DNA of 64,000 nucleotides, from positions 1,178,001 to 1,242,000 of the forward strand of contig CAVYWB010000005.1 in NCBI GenBank assembly GCA_963772245.1. The letters are read 5' to 3'. Position 1 is the stretch's first letter. Every line of letters begins with the position of its first letter. The DNA comes from UBA877 sp963772245 (GTDB lineage Bacteria > Chloroflexota > Anaerolineae > Anaerolineales > Villigracilaceae). This document shows, in pieces, positions 35,408 through 44,039 of this stretch. The position numbers and the translations under genes were made by a program. Below the pieces are notes generated by a model, which was not told the origin of the DNA, searched no databases, and saw only the letters and a program-made list of their open reading frames with translations.

Positions 35408-36830
35408 TTAGGGCAGGGTGGACGGGCTCGAAAGCGGATTCAAGATGATGGCATCGCCGACCTTTAAATCACCGGAAGCCACCTCACTCTGCGTATCGGA
35501 GGAGGCGCCCAAGGTGATTTTTACCATTTGGGGCTGGTCATTTTGCAGCACATATACCACATGCTGATTTTTCACCAGGCGCACCGCCCGGTCTGGCACC
35601 AACAAGACATTGCTCAATTGTTTAACAATAATGGAGACCGTCGCGGTCATACCCGGCTTGACCGAGGCATCCGGATCGGTCAATACCACGGTAACAGTAA
35701 AGTTGACCGCGCCCTGGACAGCGTTGCCGACCTGGTCCACCTCTTCCACTTTGCCATGATATGTTTTCCCGGCGACGGCATCGAAGGTCAAGGTTACCGG
35801 CTGCCCGACCTGGACCGTATTGATATCCACTTCCGAAACCTGCACATCCACCTTTAACGTGGACAAATCATCCAGCCGGAACGCCCAGGTAGCAGGAGAA
35901 ACCTGATCGCCCACCATGCTGTTGACCTCGGTGACGGTGCCATTGAAGGGGGCAGTTATCTGAGTCGAAATCCAGATTCGCTTGGGCGGTCTGGAGGGCC
36001 AGCCTGGCCTGGTTGAGCTTGAACAGGTCTGAGCCGGTGGCGTCTGCGGGTACCGTCCCGCCTGTCAAGGCGGCCAGGTAGATCTGGGCATTTTTCAACG
36101 TGGCGTTGGCCAGATCGAGGGTTGCCTGGGCCTGGTCCATATTGTTCTGGGTGGGCGGCTGCGAATAGAGACTGTAGTAATACTGGGCGTTATTGAAGGC
36201 TACCTGGGCGGTATACAGCGCATTATAGGAGGCCGCCTGGTTGGGGTTGTGGATATATTCCCCGGCATGTGTATTATCATAATTGGTCTGCGCCTTATCC
36301 AGGTTGTTCTTGGCAAGCACATAATCGGCATAGTAATTTTGGATCAGGGATGTATTTTGCCAGTACTGCTCGTTGTTCAAGGCAGTCTGCGCATTGTTCA
36401 CGTTAGTCTGCGCCGTGGTAACCGCCAGCCTGGCATTGGCAACCGCCTGCGGGGAAATCATCTGGGCAAGATTCTCCTGGGCGATGGTCAGGTTTGCCTG
36501 GAGCGCAACCAGGTTCGCATCCGACCTGAGAGTGGCCAGAGCATCTCCCATTTTGACCTTATCCCCTGCATTGACATTCACCGCGCCAACGGTGCCAGCG
36601 GTTTTCCAGATGAGCATAGCGGACTGATTCGGACGGACCGCCCCTGTCGCTCCAATATTTTCGATCAATGTGCCTTTTTCCACCTGGACCGTCTGGTAAT
36701 GCGTCCCAGCCGTGCCTGAGTTACCCAGCTGCACGGCTCCACAGGCAACCGCTGCGACTGCAAGGACCACAACCAGCAGAATGGCCAAGATCCATCTCCG
36801 AATCTGTTTGGTTCCAGATTGATTGTTCAT
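35408..36830 (-). CDS. HlyD/RND-type efflux adaptor lipoprotein, frameshifted
   Basis: Membrane fusion protein of about 474 aa. The signal region ends in AVAAVACG, a likely lipobox. A lipoyl-like half follows (IGATGAVRPNQSAML), then a long coiled-coil hairpin rich in Asn, Gln and Ala (NARLAVTTAQTNVNNAQTAL), the second lipoyl half, and a beta-barrel (LKVDVQVSEVDINTVQVGQ). The frame changes near 35957-35972: AQANLD is followed by TQITAPFNG only in another frame, with one extra base. It is the last gene of the ABC efflux operon on this strand. It would connect the pump to the cell surface. Confidence 0.85.
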
Positions 36831-36882
36831 GAGACAGTACCTCCAAAAAAATATTTAATGATCATAATGGGTTAATTTGCGT

Positions 36883-37572
36883 TTACTTAATCCGGATTTT
36901 TACGGTTGCGTTTGTGCCTATGATATCTGCCAGGTCGACAGCATCGAGCAGCCTGATCTTGACCGGGATCAGCTGCGTTACCTTGGTGTATGTGCCGGAG
37001 GTGGTAAAGCTGGTGAGGGAACCACTGAGTTTGGCCGAGGTGACCGTATTGACTTCATCAACAAAACCGTCAAAACTCCGGTCATACGCGTCCAGTGAAA
37101 CGGTCGCGCTCTGCCCTGGATGGATTTTGAGGATATTCGTTTCTTCCACATTTGCTGTAATGTAAATATCCGTTGTATTGGCTACGACCAGTACGACATC
37201 CGCCGGGGTCACATAGTCCCCCTCTTGCATGTTGATATTAATGACTGTGCCGTCAATGGGGGATCGGAGGAGCGAACCATTCTCCACCTGCGCGAGCACC
37301 TGTCCCGCGCTTACATCTTCGCCTTGCGAGACATACAATTTTTCCAGTTTCCCGGAGGCGGTGGCGGTGAGCTGGTAAACCAGCGCGTCCACCTTGGCAT
37401 TGTCCGTCTGGTAATAGAAACTGTCTTCGTAGATAAAGTACCCGGCGATCCCCAGACCGATCAACACGATGACAATCGCAAGAGTGATGAGCAGCCCTTT
37501 ATTGATCTTCCGGTTGGCCGTTTTGGGCGTGAAATCCTGTACGTATTCGCTCTTTCCTTGATTATCCGACAT
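36883..37572 (-). CDS. HlyD-family secretion adaptor
   Basis: Protein of 229 aa. One N-terminal helix (about residues 25-47; LLITLAIVIVLIGLGIAGYF) is followed by biotinyl-lipoyl-like halves joined directly (GKLEKLYVSQGEDVSAG; SPIDGTVININMQEGDYV) and a beta-barrel domain. The usual long coiled coil is absent. The ATG at 37572 is chosen because AAAAGGAG precedes it and the frame upstream is non-homologous. It overlaps the end of the corrected ABC gene by 11 bases, indicating an operon. It is a probable partner of the two ABC half-transporters. Confidence 0.88.
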   Translation of the reverse strand: MSDNQGKSEYVQDFTPKTANRKINKGLLITLAIVIVLIGLGIAGYFIYEDSFYYQTDNAKVDALVYQLTATASGKLEKLYVSQGEDVSAGQVLAQVENGSLLRSPIDGTVININMQEGDYVTPADVVLVVANTTDIYITANVEETNILKIHPGQSATVSLDAYDRSFDGFVDEVNTVTSAKLSGSLTSFTTSGTYTKVTQLIPVKIRLLDAVDLADIIGTNATVKIRIK

Positions 37573-39410
37573 TTTCCAAACTCCTTTTTTCGAATTGACT
37601 GTTGTACATTCCAGCGTAAAATCCGCCCGCCGCCAGCAGCTCCGTGTGATTTCCCTGTTCGATAACATCCCCATGATTCAAGACTAGGATGAGATCAGCG
37701 TTCTTGATCGTAGAGAGTTCTGTGGGCAATAATGAAACTCGTTCTCCCTTTCATCAGCGCGTCCATTGCCTTCTGGATCAGGATTTCCGTACGGGTGTCA
37801 ACGGAGCTGGTCGCCTCGTCCAGGATCAAGATCCTCGGATTTGCAAGGACTACCCGGGCAATGGTCAATAATTGCTTTTGCCCCTGCGAGATATTGTCCG
37901 ACTCTTCGTTCAGGATGGTGTCGTATCCCTGGGGCAGCGTCCGGATGAAATCGTCACAATGGGCGACCTTGGCGGCGGCGATGACCTGCTCGCGGGTCGC
38001 GCCAAACGTCCCGTATCGGATATTATTGAGAATGGAAGCGTTATATAGCCAGGTATCCTGCAAGACCATCCCAAAGACAGAGCGCAGCTCGTTTCTGCTT
38101 AAGTCGTATATGCTGTGCCCATCGAGCTTGATATTGCCACCATTGACATCATAAAACCGCATTAGCAGTTTCACGAGCGTCGTTTTTCCCGCGCCAGTTG
38201 GGCCAACAATTGCCACTTTTTCGCCTTGCACTACTTTGGCGGAAAAGTCATGGATGATCGGCTCAGCCGCGTTATAACCGAAGGCTACATGCTCAAACGA
38301 CACGGCGCCCGTGAACGCACCGGCATACGCCAGGCTGCGTTCCGGGATCTCCTCCGGCTCATCGAGAAATTCGAACACTCGCTCCGAAGCCGCGATGGTC
38401 TGCTGGAGGGTATTGGAGATGGATGCGAGCTGCGTGATCGGCGCGGTGAAATTCCGCGTGTATTGGATGAAGGATTGGATATCGCCGATCTCAATCACTT
38501 TTTTTACCGCCAGGTAACCGCCCAGAATGCAAACAATCACGTAACCGAGGTTGCTGATGAACTGCATCATGGGCTGCATGATGCTGGTGAAAAACTGCGA
38601 TTTCCAGGCGCTGTCGGACAACTTTTCGTTGATCTGGTAGAAGCGCTCGATCAAGTCATCCTGGCGGTTGAAAGCCTGAACGATGGAGTGCCCGCCATAC
38701 ATCTCTTCCACATGCCCGTTCATATTGCCAAGCAAATCTTGCTGCGCCCTGAATAATTTCTGCGAGGTGCGGATGATCGCTCCGATGAGCCCGAACGACA
38801 TCGACACCGTCAAAATGGCTGCCACGGTCATCAGCACATTGATGCTCAACATCATCGCCAGCACACCGATCACGGTCGCAACGGAGGTGATCAACTGGGA
38901 GATGCTCTGGTTCAGCGATTGACTGATCAAGTCGACATCGTTCGTGATGCGCGAAAGGACCTCGCCGTGCGTGGTGGTGTCGTAGTACTTGAGCGGTAAG
39001 CGGCTGATCTTCTGATCGATTTCCTTGCGCAGGTTATAGGTGACCTGCATGGAAACGCCGGACATGATGAATGCTTGAATGTAAGAAAATATCATGGAGA
39101 TCAGGTACAGGCTGATAAGGATCACGATCAGCCTGCCCATGTAAGCAAAATCCATGTATAGCCCGGCTCCCAAATAGTAGGCGATCAGTCCGTCGGCGAG
39201 CTTGGTGGTCACATTTCCCAGCAGCTTGGGGCCGACAATAGAGAACACGGATGCCAACGCGGCAAAAACCATCACAATGATGATCTTCCCCAGATAAGGC
39301 TGCAGGTAGCGCAGCAGGGTTTGCAACGTCTTGCGCGAATCCTTGGCCTTTTCGACCGGCGCGAAACGACCGCCGCCCATACCACCCATCCTAGGCCTGT
39401 TCAAGTTCAT
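37562..39410 (-). CDS. ABC exporter half-transporter, canonical site, frameshifted near the end
   Basis: About 615 aa: six membrane helices (about 35-330) and an ATPase domain with Walker A GPTGAGKTT, signature ISQGQKQLL and Walker B ILILDEATSSVD, with the catalytic Glu present. The frame breaks after FIIAHR near 37717-37720; the normal C terminus (LSTIKNADLILVLNHGD...) continues in another frame to a TAA at 37562-37564, with one extra base overall. The ATG at 39410 (MNLNRPRMGGMGGGRF) overlaps the upstream ABC gene end by 20 bases. It probably pairs with that protein as a heterodimeric multidrug-type exporter. Confidence 0.9.
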
Positions 39411-41127
39411 CCTCCGATAGTTGTGACATGGCAATTTCGCGGTAGACCTCGCAACTGTGGAGCAGCTCGCGGTGGGTGCCCTTGCCGGCGATCTCGCCAT
39501 TTTCGAGCACAATAATCTGGTCGGCGGTAAGGATGGTGCCCACGCGCTGGGCGACAATGAACAAGGTGCTCCCGCCCGTTTCCCGGTGCAGGGCCTCGCG
39601 CAGGGCCGCGTCGGTTTTCATGTCCAACGCCGAGAAGCTATCATCGAAGATGTAAATGGGGGCGTTCTTCACCAGGGCACGCGCAATCGACAGGCGTTGT
39701 TTTTGCCCGCCCGAAAAATTCGTCCCTGCCTGGGCAACATGCGCATCATATCCGTTGGGTTCGGTGCTAATGAATTCTTCGGCCTGGGCGATGCGGGCGG
39801 CACGCTGGATATTTTCGAAGGTGGATTTGCTATCGGCGTACTGCAGATTGGATTTAATCGTCCCGGAGAACAGCGTGGCTTTTTGCGGGATATAGCCGAT
39901 CTTTTCACGCAGGTCGCTGCGTTTCATATCGCGGATATCGACCCCGTCCACCAGGATGCGCCCACCGGTGACATCGTAAAAGCGCAGCAACAAGTTCACC
40001 AGGGTCGATTTGCCGCTGCCGGTCACGCCGATAAAGGCGGTGGTCTGGCCGTGCCTGGCTTTAAAGCTGATATTTTTTAATACCGGCTCTTCGCCGCCCG
40101 GGTAACCGAAGGTCACGTTTTCATATTCGACATCCGGGACAAAATCGGCCCTTGGCCGGATCGCTTTGACCTTGTCTTTGACTACTGTGTCGGTTTCGAG
40201 GACCTCTTTGATCCTGCCGGCGCTGACCATGGCGCGCGGGATCAAGATAAACATCACGGAAAGCATCAGGAACGACATGATGATCTGCATGGCATACTGC
40301 ATAAACGCCATCATCTTGCCGATATCAATTGTCAAGTTGGCGATCTGATGAGCTCCGAACCACACGATCAGCACGGTGGTAATGTTCATGATAAACATCA
40401 TGGTCGGCATCATGATCGTCATTGCGCGGTTGATAAAAAGGCCGGTGTCTGTCAACGCCACGTTGGCGCCGTCAAACCTGGCCTCCTCAAATTTCCGGGT
40501 ATTAAAGGCGCGGATGACAAGCATACCCTCCAGGTTTTCGCGGCTGATGAGATTCAATTTGTCCACCAGCGTTTGCATGATCCGCATCTTTGGCATGACA
40601 AGGGTGAACAGGATAATAATGACAATCACCAGCGCCAGTACCGCTCCGACGATGGTCCAGGATAACGTGCGGCTTTCCGAAATGGCCTTGATCGCTCCAC
40701 CGGTTCCCAGGATGGCCGAATAAACGACCATGCGCATCATCATGATAATCAGCAGTTGGATCTGCGTGATATCGTTGGTGGTGCGGGTGATCAGGCTGGC
40801 GGGCGAAAATTTGTCGAGCTCAGGGTTGGAAAAAGTCTGCACGCGCTTGAAAACATCCGCGCGCATATCGCGGGCGGTAAAGGCGGCGATCCGGGAGGCA
40901 AAATAGCCGGTAACGACCATGCAGGCCGCGCTGAGTAACGTGATCAGGATCATCTTGCCGCCGATCTGAAGGATATAGTTGACGTTCCCATTGATCACGC
41001 CATTGTCAACAATATCTGACATGTAGTCCGGCAGCGAAAGGTCGCAGATCGCCTGAACCACCAAAAGCGTAAGAGCCCCCAATATCATGCCGGGATATTC
41101 CAACATGTATTCGATTACCAAAATCAT
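39391..41127 (-). CDS. ABC exporter half-transporter with degenerate ATP site
   Basis: Protein of 578 aa with six helices (about 15-320) and an ATPase domain. Walker A is GVTGSGKSTL and the signature is FSGGQKQRLS. After Walker B the catalytic Glu is replaced by Asp (IYIFDDSFSALD). Such Asp substitutions mark the noncanonical partner in heterodimeric exporters such as BmrCD and TM287/288, and the next gene has the canonical Glu. The pair is therefore likely to form an asymmetric exporter. It lies downstream of the MarR gene on the same strand. Confidence 0.93.
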   Translation of the reverse strand: MILVIEYMLEYPGMILGALTLLVVQAICDLSLPDYMSDIVDNGVINGNVNYILQIGGKMILITLLSAACMVVTGYFASRIAAFTARDMRADVFKRVQTFSNPELDKFSPASLITRTTNDITQIQLLIIMMMRMVVYSAILGTGGAIKAISESRTLSWTIVGAVLALVIVIIILFTLVMPKMRIMQTLVDKLNLISRENLEGMLVIRAFNTRKFEEARFDGANVALTDTGLFINRAMTIMMPTMMFIMNITTVLIVWFGAHQIANLTIDIGKMMAFMQYAMQIIMSFLMLSVMFILIPRAMVSAGRIKEVLETDTVVKDKVKAIRPRADFVPDVEYENVTFGYPGGEEPVLKNISFKARHGQTTAFIGVTGSGKSTLVNLLLRFYDVTGGRILVDGVDIRDMKRSDLREKIGYIPQKATLFSGTIKSNLQYADSKSTFENIQRAARIAQAEEFISTEPNGYDAHVAQAGTNFSGGQKQRLSIARALVKNAPIYIFDDSFSALDMKTDAALREALHRETGGSTLFIVAQRVGTILTADQIIVLENGEIAGKGTHRELLHSCEVYREIAMSQLSEDELEQA

Positions 41128-41293
41128 GAGCGCTTTGTCCTTTGATAAAGGTTGAAACTAATCGATGCCGGTAAACAATACATCTATTGCACTTTCGCAG
41201 GTTGGCAGGCGGTACGCTTGTCTGCTTGTCTATTAATGGAATTACGCCGATTTCAACACCGGGTCTCGAACTGATTGGCAAGATGTTTTCGCG

Positions 41294-41812
41294 TTATGCC
41301 GAATAATGCTCCAGATTATCCACCAGCTTACCCAGCAGGCGGCTCAGATCCTTGCGTTCATCCGCTGAGAAATTGCTCAGGAACTGCTCCGTCCTCTCCA
41401 GTAAAAGGTTATTGATGACCTCGTACAGCTCTTTTCCAGCTCCGGTCAGTTCGACGCGCACCACGCGGCGATCATCCGGGTCGGCCAGCCGCTGAATATA
41501 GTTGTTGTTTACCAGCCAATCCACCGTGCGTGTGGCGGTGCTGAACGGCACCCCCAAAATGCGGCTCAGGTCGCCCATCGTGATCGGCTCAGATTGGCGG
41601 GAAAAGATAAAGCCAATGATAAAGAAAACATCACGTGCATTGACCTGCTCGATCTTTTCGCGCAGGTTATGTTCCTGGATATTGGCTTTGACATTCAGAA
41701 GTTGCTCGGGCAGTTTTCCCCGGAGGCGGTGTCGCAGGTAAACCAGGCGCAGGAGGATATCGCCAATATCCTTTTGCGTTGCTACGGTGCCAGTGAAGGA
41801 GTCATTACTCAT
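41294..41812 (-). CDS. MarR-family transcriptional regulator
   Basis: Winged-helix regulator of 172 aa. The core reads PITMGDLSRILGVPFSTATR (recognition helix) followed by the wing DPDDRRVVRVELTGAGKELY, both diagnostic of MarR. Long terminal helices form the dimer interface. The ATG at 41812 has AAGGAAAT upstream. It is the first gene of the ABC efflux operon and probably represses it until a ligand binds. A small inverted repeat overlaps its ribosome site and may be the operator. Confidence 0.92.
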   Translation of the reverse strand: MSNDSFTGTVATQKDIGDILLRLVYLRHRLRGKLPEQLLNVKANIQEHNLREKIEQVNARDVFFIIGFIFSRQSEPITMGDLSRILGVPFSTATRTVDWLVNNNYIQRLADPDDRRVVRVELTGAGKELYEVINNLLLERTEQFLSNFSADERKDLSRLLGKLVDNLEHYSA

Positions 41813-41816
41813 TAAT

Positions 41817-41832
41817 ATTTCCTTTTGGAAAT
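41817..41832. promoter_or_regulatory. Possible MarR operator or ribosome-site hairpin
   Basis: ATTTCC and GGAAAT arms flank TTTT. One arm contains the marR ribosome site, so binding by the repressor or RNA folding would limit translation or transcription. Short arms make this tentative. Confidence 0.35.
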
Positions 41833-42012
41833 TTACTATGTGCAAATATATCATTTGGAAGGGAAGGGTTACTAGGAATTAAGTCAATAAAAGAGGATGA
41901 TATTCTGTACTATTCGCCAGGAGATTCTACAGGACACCCCCCTCTTTTCAAAACACAAACCAGCCAGAAATTCCTCGATATCAACGGAATCCTGACTGGT
42001 CCTGGTCCTAAG

Positions 42013-42084
42013 TACCCTTGGGCAGACTCGAACTGCCCTTTTTAGCTCCGGAGGCTAACGCTCTGTCCACTGAGCTACAGGGGC
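42013..42084 (-). tRNA. tRNA-Arg(CCG)
   Basis: Cloverleaf with D arm GCTC/GAGC, anticodon stem TTAGC/GCTAA around loop CTCCGGA (anticodon CCG), and T arm GGCAG/CTGCC around TTCGAGT. The acceptor stem has one C-A mismatch and a terminal G-T pair, so slight degeneration is possible. No CCA is encoded. An integrase fragment starts directly beside its 5' end. Confidence 0.8.
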
Positions 42085-42569
42085 GGGTACGCACATTCTA
42101 CCACGAGCAAGAAGACAGTGTTGAACACCTGAAGCCGCGAGGCAAGCGCTCGATTGCTTTGAGCGCGAAAACGATCGAAGTTCTTCGCAAATATTACGAA
42201 CAACAGCAGTCGGATCAACGCAAAGCAGGTGAAGCATGGAAGGAGTATGGATTGATCTTAACTACCCAACATGGCACGCCCATCCATCCTCGGAACCTGC
42301 TGCGCGAGTATAAGAAACTACTGCATTCTGCTGGGCTTCCTCCCATCCGTTTTCATGATTTGCGCCACACTGCAGCTTCAATCCTCCTCAAACAGGCTGT
42401 CCCTGTAATTACCGTGTCCAGGCGATTGGGCCACGCGAGAGCTTCCATCACCCTTGATATCTATGGACATTTGATCCCGACTATGCAGAATGAGGTAGCA
42501 GAGATGATTGATGATCTGGTCATGCCCGTTACGGTGAAATTAGAAAAAAAGGTTGAGCCTGGATCGTAA
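42085..42569 (+). pseudogene. C-terminal fragment of a tyrosine integrase
   Basis: The last 160 or so residues of a phage-type integrase. The catalytic box FHDLRHTAASILL, the LGHARASITLDIYGH segment with the active-site Tyr, and the linker KRSIALSAKTIEVL are all intact. The N-terminal DNA-binding domains are missing: recognisable homology begins at about 42100, next to the 5' end of tRNA-Arg. The frame has an apparent start inside the tRNA, which is not credible. It is a relic of an integrative element; the reading frame of the kept part is undamaged, implying recent loss. Confidence 0.8.
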
Positions 42570-42656
42570 AAATGGTTGCAGCCGGTTGCAGCAGATTATC
42601 TTCCTGAATATCCCAACACAAACCAATACCCACATATACAGGAAAAAATAAGTAAC

Positions 42657-42674
42657 ACCCCCACGGGTGGGGGT
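42657..42674. terminator. GC-rich hairpin after the integrase fragment
   Basis: ACCCCCA and TGGGGGT pair around CGGG, followed by ATTTTG. It lies 88 bases after the fragment's stop and could terminate from either side. Confidence 0.45.
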
Positions 42675-42681
42675 ATTTTGG

Positions 42682-42732
42682 TGGGCGCAAAAAAACTCGA
42701 AAAATCTCCCCTTATGGGGACCCCTGACCTTT
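42682..42732. repeat. Degenerate second copy of the tRNA-Val 3' half
   Basis: TGGGCGCAAA...ACTCGA (42682-42700) matches 16 of 19 bases at the tRNA-Val 3' end (42751-42769), and ACCCCTGACCTT recurs after a short insert containing the hairpin TCCCC-TTAT-GGGGA. Such tRNA 3' duplications are left by integrases at attachment sites. Confidence 0.6.
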
Positions 42733-42750
42733 AATCCTTTAAAACAAAAG

Positions 42751-42824
42751 TGGGCGCAAAGGGACTCGAACCCCTGACCTTCTCTGTGTAAGAGAGACGC
42801 TCTAACCAACTGAGCTATGCGCCC
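42751..42824 (-). tRNA. tRNA-Val(TAC)
   Basis: Complete cloverleaf: acceptor GGGCGCA/TGCGCCC, D arm GCTC/GAGC, anticodon stem TCTCT/AGAGA around CTTACAC (anticodon TAC), and a T arm with GTTCGAGTC. CCA is not encoded; the discriminator is A. Confidence 0.95.
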
Positions 42825-42836
42825 ATTCGGGCTACT

Positions 42837-42885
42837 TTTGTGAATTCGGTGCTCCTCCGCAGGAGAGGAATTCTCTATTCACAAA
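42837..42885. repeat. Interrupted inverted repeat upstream of tRNA-Val
   Basis: TTTGTGAAT and ATTCACAAA (9-bp arms) enclose a smaller hairpin CTCCT-CCGC-AGGAG. It lies between the tRNA-Val 5' end and the FAH gene and may affect either promoter. Confidence 0.4.
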
Positions 42886-42988
42886 GCAACTTGTACCACG
42901 TAGTGGCATGCGCCCGGCGCCGTCCATTATACCGAGATTTTGGCAACTGTGTTACACTTTTAAAATTGTTCAGTTCCTGGAGACTCTT

Positions 42989-43771
42989 ATGCGCATTGTC
43001 CGTTACCAATATAAGACAGAAGCCCCCACATACGGATGGTTGTTTGAGAATAAAGTTGGCCCGATCACCGGGAATATTTTCAGCGAGTACATTCGGCAGG
43101 AAGCGACGCTGCCTTTGGAATCCGTCCGGCTGCTGGCGCCGGTCCAGCCTTCCAAGATCGTCTGCATCGGGCGTAACTATGCGGAACATGCCAAAGAGCG
43201 CGATGCCGAGGTTCCCAAGGTGCCGCTGCTTTTCCTGAAGCCGCCCTCTTCCATTATTGATCCAGGTGAGGCGATCGTCCTTCCGTCGCAATCGCAGCAA
43301 GTGGAACACGAGGTAGAACTGGTGGTTGTCATCGGGAAGCGCGCACATAACGTCACCGTAGAACATGCGCAGGATCATATTTTCGGGTACACGGTCGGGA
43401 TCGATGTCACGGCGCGTGACCTGCAGCGCAGCGACGGACAGTGGACACGCGCCAAGGGCTTTGATACTTTCTGTCCTTTTGGCCCGTGGGTGGACACCGA
43501 GTTCGATCCATCCGATGCGATCCTTACCTGTCGGGTCAGCGGCCAGCCGCGCCAGATGGCCTCCACACGCGATATGGTTTTCAATGTCAGCATGCTGATC
43601 GCCTTTATCTCAGCGGTGATGACGCTCGAACCTGGCGACCTGATCTTTACCGGCACCCCGGCCGGGATTGGTCCGCTCAAGGATGGCGATGAAGTGGTGG
43701 CTGAGATCGAAGGGCTTGGCAGGTTGAGCAACCCGGTGCGAAAAAATCAGCCTGAAAGAATGAATTCCTGA
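42989..43771 (+). CDS. Fumarylacetoacetate hydrolase-family protein
   Basis: Protein of 260 aa of the FAH superfamily, which cleaves or decarboxylates 2-oxo acids from aromatic compound breakdown (oxaloacetate decarboxylase, HpcE-like hydratase and related activities). The core has CIGRNYAEHA, FLKPPSSII, and the metal ligands in EHEVELVVVIG and GYTVGIDVTARDLQ. GDLIFTGTPAGIGP is the family C-terminal signature. The ATG at 42989 starts MRIVRYQYK and has GGAG upstream. The exact substrate cannot be assigned; no aromatic degradation genes are nearby. Confidence 0.93.
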   Translation: MRIVRYQYKTEAPTYGWLFENKVGPITGNIFSEYIRQEATLPLESVRLLAPVQPSKIVCIGRNYAEHAKERDAEVPKVPLLFLKPPSSIIDPGEAIVLPSQSQQVEHEVELVVVIGKRAHNVTVEHAQDHIFGYTVGIDVTARDLQRSDGQWTRAKGFDTFCPFGPWVDTEFDPSDAILTCRVSGQPRQMASTRDMVFNVSMLIAFISAVMTLEPGDLIFTGTPAGIGPLKDGDEVVAEIEGLGRLSNPVRKNQPERMNS

Positions 43772-43790
43772 AATTGGTTTATTAATACCA

Positions 43791-44039
43791 ATGAAACTGA
43801 AAGTGCCGAATCTGGAAACAATCATCCTGCTCGTGATGAGCAGTGGGTTCTTCGCGATCAGCCCCCCGGGTATTCAATTGAAGTTGTTGAACCTTGCATA
43901 CCACTCTCCCGCCTGGGAAAAACATTCGGATGGTTTTTTCCAGGTACTCGTATTCTACGGGATAGTTCTGTTGATCCTCGCGATCATGAGTTACCTGTTC
44001 TTCATTGAGGGGGATTTCCCTGCTTTCGCAAGTCCATAG
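43791..44039 (+). CDS. Small membrane protein, unknown
   Basis: An 82-aa ORF, 19 bases after the FAH gene. It has one weak hydrophobic segment near residues 8-25 and a clear one near 50-70 (VLVFYGIVLLILAIMSYLFF). No family is recognised, and the ribosome site is poor. It overlaps the likely start of the next gene by 35 bases. Confidence 0.45.
   Translation: MKLKVPNLETIILLVMSSGFFAISPPGIQLKLLNLAYHSPAWEKHSDGFFQVLVFYGIVLLILAIMSYLFFIEGDFPAFASP

Noticed and set aside
42018..42084. N-terminal part of the integrase open frame
   Set aside because: This part of the frame is the complement of tRNA-Arg, so its start and first residues are not coding.
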